Origin: Pegoplata infirma
Taxonomy: Eukaryota; Arthropoda; Insecta; Diptera; Anthomyiidae
Direction of reading: 5' to 3'
DNA length: 64,000 bases
Assembly: GCA_963921195.1 (NCBI GenBank)
Contig: OY992536.1
Span: 113,486,778 to 113,550,777, forward strand
Numbering within the stretch: the stretch's first letter is position 1; each line of letters begins with the position of its first letter. Made by a program: the position numbers and the translations under genes. This document shows positions 56,203-64,000 of the stretch, one piece after another. Under the pieces are notes generated by a model. The model was not told where the DNA came from. It was given only the letters and a program-made list of their open reading frames with translations, and searched no databases.

Positions 56203-58092
56203 TTATATTAATAGCATGCATTCTATTTAAAGCCAACTAAACATATCCATTTTAAGCTTTTTAAATTTAAAAAAAAAATGCGATTTTTTTGCGAATTATA
56301 TTTTCTTTAAAAATTGAAAAAATCGAAAAAGTATGATACTTTGCAGAGCCATGTCTTCGAAAGTATTTATCCAAATTCTACCATTTAAAAAGCATTCGAC
56401 TCTTACACGCGTCCTTTTTTTACCAATGCATTTTTTTTAAAAAAGTACGATTTTGATGCAAATGCAATTTTTAGATGCGATTTTTCTGAAACCTGCATAA
56501 ACCGAAAGACCATAATTTTTTACATAAAACTAAGTGCAGCTTTTTTTTGGGCATTCGTTTTTTTCGATCTTTGTCAATTGTCAATTGACAAAAGTCAATT
56601 GATTCCAAATTGCGATCTGTATCGTGCTTAAATAAATATTCAGTAGATAGAAGTACTCCGAGTTTTCGAACAACTTTCAACCACTTCCCGGAGTAGTTCT
56701 TATCTATTGAATATCTACACTAAGAAAAAAAAATTCTCAAATCAAGCTAAAACAATCTCATATTGAAAATAAAACAGTGACAAAAGTCAACAAACTTTGT
56801 TTTTTCTCAATTTGAAAATATTCATAGACACTTTTAACATGACTTCAGTAACAAAGAACATTTTAAAAATGAATGGAAAGAACTGTGATTTAAATATGTT
56901 TAATGTTTAAATCACAGGTGCTCATACTCAAATTAAAATTATAGTCATGCTTAATTTAAAATTTACCATTATAAGTATATAATGTTCTTTATACTTATCT
57001 CCTAAATTTTTCTTTTAAAATAAAACAATTATCAATTTTTATAAGTAAATTTTTTTATTTTACTACAGAATAATTAAAAAGTACAAATAAATTAATAAAA
57101 TATCGTCGCTGTTCTAAAAAACACCTATTTGATTTTCAAAAAAATTTTAATATGCCCACAAATTTGATTATTTTTTCCTTTCGCGGTGCTTTAAAGTAAT
57201 AAATATTTTAATAATATCGTAATGTCCTATTTCCATTAAGTTGACTTGTTAAAGTCACCCAAAAATTCACAATTTAGCTTTTTTTAAGTCTTTAAAAAAA
57301 TATTTTCAACGTTTTTTAACTTTATCACTAAACACTTTACTTTTTACACAAATTTTGTTAGTTATTTTATTTAAATTACTTATTTATTATTTTTTAAGTA
57401 TTTATTTTTTAAACTAAAAAATGTTTTTAGATTGAAAAATGTTTTACGCAATACTTTTTTAATATAATCTATTTTTTCAAGCGTCATTGTTAAAATTGTT
57501 TAAAACTTATTTTAAAAATGTTTATAATCAAAATGATGATTTCTAACATGGCGGAACAACGAAATGAAAAGGAGTTCTTAAATATGTACTTATTTCAAAA
57601 AAGCAAAATTTGACTACGATTTTTTCCCTCAGTGTACAATGTAGATTCTACATAGTTTTGTATGGGGGGGTCAAGATATGTAATGAGTTGAGAGCTGAAT
57701 ATCTATGAATTCTGGAGTAGAAAATAATGTTTGTGTGTTTTGGTCTTGTGTTTTTTGTTATTTTTGTTGTATTTCATTAAATTTGTTATAGTTTTAAAGA
57801 ACTCCACTTGGAAGTGGTTATGACTTTTTTTGCAGGGAAAGTATGCTGTTCTTAGATATTTTACTCGTCTTGGATATTTTACTCAAGGCAGGGAATTAAA
57901 AAAAAATATATAAAAGAGACTACTAAGGATCCTTCCTTGTTAATACGGTACTTGAATCTCAAAACTCAGCTCACATTGTAAATACGAGAATATCTTTTTT
58001 TGGGATGAGTAATCTTGAATTAATTTATGGATGTGACTTTTTAATTCACAGTGTGACAAATATTTAAAAACGCAGAACAAAATGGGTTCAAT
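56203..58092. other. Non-coding, partly dispersed repeat
   Basis: Up to about 56500 it continues the repeat shared with 9957-10200. 56576-56610 has overlapping TCAATTG palindromes. The rest is A/T-rich with no recognised gene; a minus-strand frame at 56471-56680 has no domain. Confidence 0.4.
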
Positions 58093-59128
58093 TAGGGTTT
58101 GCAATTAACTGCAGTTTTCATTAACCGCGGTTACGGTTAAATTTCAAGCAATTAACCGCGGTTAACCGCAATCTTTTAAAATAATTTAAATTCAATTATT
58201 TTTTTGATTAAAAAAAATTATAATAAAAGTATATTACTGATTTTATGTAAAATGTAGAGAGTGGAGGGTATAGCTTTTTGCTGAAATTTTTTTTTATAGA
58301 AAAAGTCTCATATTCTAAGATTTTTTTCTGTAGAAAAACTGAAATTTGTTCTGTAAAAAAACACTCATGCTGTGTTTTTCAATAAGTGGATTTATTTTCT
58401 GATTAATCTTATTTTGTTTAAAAAAAATATTTTAACATGCTAAAACGAATTTGGAATATTTTTTTCCGTAATCTACAATAAATTTGCAATTATAATCCGA
58501 AAAAATAATTTAAAAAATTGGAAAATGAAAAAAGTTATAAATAAAACAAAATTAATCCCAAACGGATTTATTAAATCCTAAAATTTAGTTGGATTTATTT
58601 TGATTTATTTATAACTTTTTCAATTTTCCGGATTTTTTTATTATTTTTTCAGATAATAATTGCTTATTTATTGTAGATTATTGAAAAAAATATTCTAAAT
58701 TTGTTTTGGCTTTTTAATTTATTTATTTTAAACTAAATAAGATTAATCCGGAAATAAATCCACTTATTGAAAAACACAGCATCAGATTCTAAAATATTCT
58801 TTCTAAAGAAAAAATCTTAGACTCTGAGACATATTTTAATAAAAACTTTTTCAAATTTTAATTATTTATTTAATATTTCAGACACTAAGAATTTTTTTTT
58901 ATAAAAAATTATTCAGATTGAGGCATATTTTCATTAGAAACTTTCTGAGAATCTGAAGAATTTATTCTGCAGAAAAATTTGCAGATTCTGAAATACTTTT
59001 GCAGTAGAAAAATTTTATTATTCTGAGGCATTTTTAGTATTTATATTTTTTTTATTATTCTTGTATGCGGTTACGGTTAAATAGTGTGGTTAACCGCGGT
59101 TACGATTAAAACCGCATTGCAAACCCTA
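58093..59128. mobile_element. hAT-like element, TAGGGTTTGCAA ends
   Basis: TAGGGTTTGCAA and its inverse flank 1036 bp. The outer 8 bp are GGTTCAAT (58085-58092) and GGTTAAAT (59129-59136), 7 of 8 identical. Subterminal arrays of AACCGCGGTTA occur at both ends. The middle has CAGATTCTGAGACATTTTT-type tandem units like 10760-11345 and a nested palindrome (58369-58780). No transposase. Confidence 0.88.
58369..58780. mobile_element. 412-bp palindromic element, AT-flanked
   Basis: GCTGTGTTTTTCAATAAGTG and its inverse, with long complementary arms (GGATTTATTT, GATTAATC) and AT on both sides. It interrupts a CAGATTCT repeat unit. Confidence 0.8.
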
Positions 59129-59159
59129 GGTTAAATTATCGAAAAATTACAGTTAATTT

Positions 59160-59533
59160 AATACCCTGGTCTCATGTACAGCTAAAAACCGTTTTTAGCA
59201 ACAATATTTTTTATCGTGAGTGACGAAATTTTTTTTTTGCTCACGTGAGTAGAAACAATTTAAATTACGCTCACGATGAAATCACGAAATACTCACATAT
59301 TAAAATATGTAAAAAAATTGTATGTCATATTTTTTAAGTATTAATTCTTAAAAAATATTTCTGAAGTTATAAAAAACGCTCACGTGAGTAGAAAAAAATT
59401 TACTCACGATAATCACGTGATTGGTGTGCATCTCTACATTATTTAGTCTATTACAGTATATTGACAGAAAATGTTGCTAAAAACGGTTTTAAGCTGTACG
59501 TGAAACAGGATATTAAGCTGAGAACAGGGTATT
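59160..59533. mobile_element. Family C palindrome interrupted by a CGTGAG-rich element
   Basis: The outer halves are family C (TACCCTGGTCTCATGTACAG and ACAGGGTA). The insert (about 59210-59446) has TATCGTGAGTGACG, GCTCACGTGAGTAG repeats and ends ATCTCTA. It resembles a decayed relative of the hAT-like element at 17833. Confidence 0.7.
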
Positions 59534-59534
59534 A

Positions 59535-60007
59535 CACTTAGAAAATTATTGCAGTTACTACATGCCAGTCATTTGTGTAGTAAGTAGTAGCTGTTGTTTT
59601 CAACTACAACTTCAGTTGTTTTAGTATGAAAAATCTCAAACAACTATTTTTTGTAGTCGTTTTAAAAAATAAATGCAAAAAAATTCTACATAGTAGTAAC
59701 AGTTGTTTTATGTAGTTGATTTTAGTATATGAAAAAAACTTTTAATTTTCTAGAAATTTTTAGAAAAACGGATGTGATGAAGGAGTTGGAAGTGTCAGAT
59801 GCAGCAGAAATTATTTCCAAATAATTTTAACCGTTTTTGACGTTTAGAAGAAAATTCAGACAATTTGAGTTACAGTAAAAACAACTGTAATTTTAAGTAG
59901 TTTTTACCGTTTTTTGTAGTTGTTAATCAATAGTTAAAAACAACAACAATTTTTGGTTGATTTTACAGTAAACTGTAGTGGACGCCTAAACAACAACAAA
60001 TGTAGTA
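59535..60007. mobile_element. Family B, left part, interrupted
   Basis: It starts CACTTAGAAAATTATTGCAG after TA and matches 42271 onward up to AACAAATGTAGTA at 60007, where a 3.9-kb element begins. The remaining end should follow at 63929, where similarity is weak. Confidence 0.75.
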
Positions 60008-60049
60008 CACAGTAAAAAGTTTTGGGTTAATTTTAATTCCTAGCTGGTG

Positions 60050-62640
60050 TATATATGGGGCATTCCAGGCCAAATCACTCACTTTTAGACCCGACCCCTT
60101 TCGATTTATTTTATTTTTGGATATGTTTTAGTACTTATTAAATGTAACTTGGACACCAATTTTCAGCCTTTTATTCCAAGATGGTGTTGAGTTTTTTTCA
60201 AAATGGCGATTTTTTCAAAAAAATGGAAAAATTAAAATTTTCAACTAATTTTGACCAGTTAAAAATATAGATATCTTAAAAAAAGTTGGACAACGTTTTG
60301 TTGGTATTTAAATGTAGTTTTAGAAAAAAATATTAAAAAAATTATTCGAAATAATTAACACTTATTTTTAAACGTTGAAAAAGTAAAATCGACTTTTTGA
60401 AAAAGTCCGAAACCTTCGATTTTTTTTACAAACGTCAAAAAGTTATACTCTTAATTACGCAACTTTTAAGCCATAATTCGAGATGTGATCGCAATTTGTT
60501 CTATTTTTTTTTCAAATTTTGAAAATTGCACCTTTTATTTTTTGACTCTGATTTATTTTATATGGTGCTCCAAAAAAATTACATTGGTAGATACTGACCC
60601 TAACTTACCCTAGATATATTCATTTTGAGGCAAAAATACGCCTCAAAAAATTAAGAACGATCGGACATGGATAAGGTGTTCCGCATGGGCCTTGAAGTTT
60701 AGAAAACGGATTACAAGGACAAATATGATCTTTTTCTGTTTTCTCAATTTTTTTGGTATTTTAAGTTAAGTTTTAATTTAAGTGGTTACAGAATTATAAT
60801 ATGGAGTAAAATGCCTCTCTAATAAGGTACCAAAGACTGAAATCAGCCAAGTTATTACAACTTCCCCAGGCATCTACACTCAGAAAATTATGTAAGTTAC
60901 TACATGCTAGTTATTTGTATATTTTACAGTAGTCAGTTGTTTTCAACTATAAAGTCAGTTGTTTTTGTATGAAAAATATCAAACAACTATTTCTGTTAGT
61001 TATTTTAAGTCGTTTTTTTGAACAACTAACAAAAAAGTACTGTGATGTAGTAACAGTTATTTAAAGTAGTTAATTTAATTTTTTTTTATATCTGAAAAAT
61101 TTTTAAAGTTTTTTTTCCAAAAAATAAAAATAAATTTTCGTTTTTTTATTTTCACAACTTTTTGAAAAAAAAAAATTTGGTCTTCAATTTTTTTTTGAAA
61201 AATTTTTGGAAAAAAAAAATATATATTGATTATTTAGTTTTTACTACATTTTAGTTATTTTGACTACAAATGTTAGTAGTTTTTACTACATAAGTCAGTT
61301 GTTTTTTGTCAGTTAAAATAACTAACATTGTTAGTTGATTTAACTGAAAAAGTAGTTGACCCCAAAACAACTTACAAAGTAGTTATTTTAACTGACATTT
61401 TCAGTTGATTTTACTAACATAATTTTTTGAGTGTAATCTATGGCAGAACACTTGATTAAGCAATATAATACGATTTTAGAAATTCATTGAAATTTTCTAC
61501 TGTAATAACATTTTTTTATTCTTCAAGTTCAAATGCAATTACATGACAAGTATTTTTCATATTGTGTTTTGCTAACATTTTTTAAATTAGTGCTAAAAAT
61601 TCCTGCATTTTCAACACCCTTTTGAAATCTCTATTTTTAAAAAAAAATTCTTTTTTTGTTTTAAAATTTGGAAAAACCAAAAATTTATTACACTGAAACA
61701 TGAATAATGAAAAAATGTTATTACAGTAGAAAATTTCAATAAATTTAAAAAAAGGGGCTCGTATTTTTTAATCAAGTGGTATGGCACACGCTAGATGCCT
61801 GGGGAAGTTGTAATAACTTGGCTGATTTTCAACCGATTTTAGTTTTTAGTACCTTATTAGAAAGGCATTTTACTCCACATCATAATTATGTAATCACTTG
61901 AATTAAAACTTAACTTAAAATACCAAAAAAATTGCGAAAACAGAAAAAAATTCATATTTTTCCTTGTAATCCGTTTTTAAACTCCAAGGACCATGCTACC
62001 ATGCCTTACACATATCCGATCGTCCTAAATTTTTGTGAGACGTATATTTACCTCCAAATGAATATATTTAGGGTAAGTTAGGGTCAGTATCTACCATTTT
62101 TTTTTTTTGGAGCTCCATATAAAATAAATAAGAGCCAAAACATAAAAGGTGCAATTTTAAAAATTAAAAAAAAAAATAGAAATAATTGTGATCACATCTC
62201 GAATTATGGCTTAAAAGTTGCGTAATTTAGAGTAGAATTTTTATAGTTTTTTACAAAAAAATCGAAGGTTTCGGACTTTTTCAAAAAGTCGATTGTAATT
62301 TTTAAACGTCAAAAAATAAGTGATAATTACTTCGAATAATTTTTCGTATTTTTTTTCTAAAACTACATTTAAATACCAACAAAACGTTGTCCAACTTTTT
62401 TTAAAATATCTATATTTTTTAATGGTCAAAATTAATTAAAAATTTTATTTTTTTAATTTTTTGGAGAAAATCGCCATTTTGGAAAATTGATTACTCAACA
62501 CCATCTTGGAATAAAAGGCTGAAAATTGGTGTCCAAGTTGCATTTAATAAGGACTAAAACATATCCAAAAATAAAATAAATCGAAAGGGGTCGGGTCTAA
62601 AAGTGAGTGATTTGGCTTGGAATGCCCCATATATATCAAA
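60050..62640. repeat. 2.6-kb foldback inside the 3.9-kb element
   Basis: GGGGCATTCCAGGCCAAATC at 60058 is mirrored by GGCTTGGAATGCCCC at about 62612-62630. Left arm 60055-60876 plus 61434-61600, right arm about 61630-62634. Arm identity is roughly 90% by eye. The left arm is broken by a family A element (60877-61433). The minus-strand frame at 62241-62429 has no recognisable domain. Confidence 0.85.
60877..61433. mobile_element. Family A MITE in the foldback arm, TA-flanked
   Basis: 557 bp from CACTCAGAAAATTATGTAAG to ACATAATTTTTTGAGTG with TA both sides. The opposite arm keeps the corresponding site free (GATGCCTGGGG at about 61793-61803). Confidence 0.92.
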
Positions 62641-63928
62641 GACAAAAAGAATTAAATTAATTCCATTAAAAGTATACTTTTAAAGAGATAAAAAGAGAGT
62701 GAGAGAGTGGCTTTTTAGCCTATTTTTTGGCGTTAAAATAAATCCAAAATAGTTTTATTAATGTAAATAATTTTATACCTAAACGGGTGTTAATTTTAAT
62801 CTAGGCAGGACTAAAAATATAAAATTTCCCCAAAAATAAATAAAACAAAAGTGAGGTTATGTTTTTGTAATATTTTTGTGTATTGAATAATAAGAAGACT
62901 TAAAATACAGATCAAATACCTGAATAAAGTTAAAATCAAGAGGAATGTTGATGCATTTTTCACCCACACTCCGTTAAACTACATATAAAAGTGATAGTGC
63001 TTCTATATTACGAAATTATTCCTGGGGGTCTTCCAAATCAATTTCGGCATGGTTTGTTGATGTCTTTCCATCAAAAAGAAACAAAAGCAGATGCTGGATC
63101 AGTATTGTGTTATTAATTATTTCTGGAAGGTTTTCAAAGTTAATGAATGCACTGCCCAATCAAAAATTCCAGCCTAAAGTACGGGAACGCTAAAAACCAC
63201 ATTTCAAGCCCAAAATAATAGAAAATGTAAACAAACCAATAACGCTAAAATATTTTCGTAAGAAAAATTACTTTAAACAAGAAAACAAATTGTAAAAGTT
63301 TATTTTAATAACAAATTATCTTTTTTTGTATTGAAATAACACATTTCCTTGGTTTAGTTGTTTATTTTATTTAAATTTCCAATTTAGCTTCACAAAAAAA
63401 TCAGCTGTTTTTTTAACATCTGACTGTTACCAATTTACCCGAAAAAAAAGTGCGGGTAAGTTCGGTAAAATGAGAAAGTAATTTATTCTCTCAAAAACTC
63501 TCTCATTTACCCAATTTTTGCGTACGGGAACGCTTTTCGGGCTGGTTTGGGTACCCGCGGGCACCCGCGGTAACGTTCTGGAACACACCTATTTTTACCA
63601 CACTTTCATTGAATGAATAAGAAGTTTTTGCTCACTCAACATAACAGCTGTTTTCAATTCCTTGTTAAGTGTGAATTTTAAACTTGATGAAATACAATTT
63701 TTTGATGACGTTTGACGTTTATTTTTTATTAATTTTTAAGAGAGAAATTTAATTATTTTTTGGCATTAAAATAAAACTAAAACAAATAACATAAAGAAAA
63801 ACAAATTTTTAATCCCTATGTGGTTTAACATATAAACCATTTCGGTTTTAACTTTTAATTTAATTCCAAGGTGGTTTAAAATGTGTTCCGCTAGGTTTTA
63901 AATTTAACCCAAAACTTTTTACTGTGTA

Positions 63929-64000
63929 GTTAAACGTCAAACTGCTTGTATGAAATTTAAAAAATATATCAATAATCGATTTTCGTCTTTCGATTTTTTA
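63929..64000. other. Window end, possibly the remaining part of family B
   Basis: AGTTAAACGTCAAACTGC could be the far side of the interrupted family B element, but the match is weak. Nothing else is seen. Confidence 0.3.

Larger units (their letters stand above)
60008..63926. mobile_element. 3.9-kb TIR element, CACAGTAAAAAGTTTTGGGT ends
   Basis: The TIR CACAGTAAAAAGTTTTGGGT continues to about 27 bp and is inverted at 63900-63926. TA lies on both sides (60006-60007 and 63927-63928). The interior is mostly one foldback (60050-62640) with a family A element inside. The right third (62641-63900) is non-coding with CGTACGGGAACGC repeated near 63180 and 63522. No transposase frame was seen. Confidence 0.88.

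Overview
This window looks like AT-rich nuclear DNA of an insect, most likely a brachyceran fly. The evidence is a copia-type element with a copia-style primer-binding site, a 17.6/297-type Ty3/gypsy element with a tRNA-Ser primer-binding site, a fly-type RNase H-bearing LINE, dozens of short inverted-repeat elements, and one spliced exon of an animal gene. Nothing bacterial or viral-genomic is present (no operons, rRNA or CRISPR).

Only one host coding exon is firm: a ninjurin-family exon on the minus strand (9656-9832) with an acceptor and a consensus donor. A minus-strand candidate first exon at 50117-50170 ends in a donor of compatible phase. If it belongs to the same gene, about 40 kb of this window is a single intron filled with transposons. 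The rest of the gene would lie left of the window.

Layout. 1-8.0 kb: a tandem inverted-repeat element, then a hAT-like element (1099-7986) split by a copia element (1829-7926, identical 224-bp LTRs), which is split by an inverted-repeat element (5021-6782) that carries a hAT MITE (5605-6044). 8-11.8 kb: a palindromic MITE, A/T-rich tandem repeats and the ninjurin exon. 11.8-17 kb: a decayed minus-strand LINE (endonuclease linker, RT, RNase H, C-terminal zinc knuckle) cut by three insertions. 17.7-25.2 kb: a five-deep nest, in which a TTAA MITE holds a hAT-like element, which holds a gypsy element, which holds a TIR element, which holds a Harbinger-like MITE. 25-31.4 kb: foldback and duplicated inverted-repeat sequence. 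31.5-36.1 kb: a 4.6-kb hAT-type element with an exact 8-bp duplication that carries a 2.1-kb foldback. 36.4-46.4 kb: a thicket of nested MITEs. 46.8-49.5 kb: two foldbacks, one with tRNA-like A/B boxes in both arms. 49.5-50.7 kb: mostly non-repetitive, with the candidate first exon. 51-57 kb: more nests. 58-64 kb: a hAT element, then a 3.9-kb TA-flanked element built around a giant foldback.

The most distinctive feature is a set of families (called A, B, D, E and others here) whose ends read CAC...GTG and which duplicate a dinucleotide, usually TA but sometimes TG or TT. They carry dense AACT/AGTT arrays near the ends. Several insertions can be read against an empty copy of the same target elsewhere in the window, so the duplications are read from sequence rather than guessed. 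No complete autonomous transposase was found.
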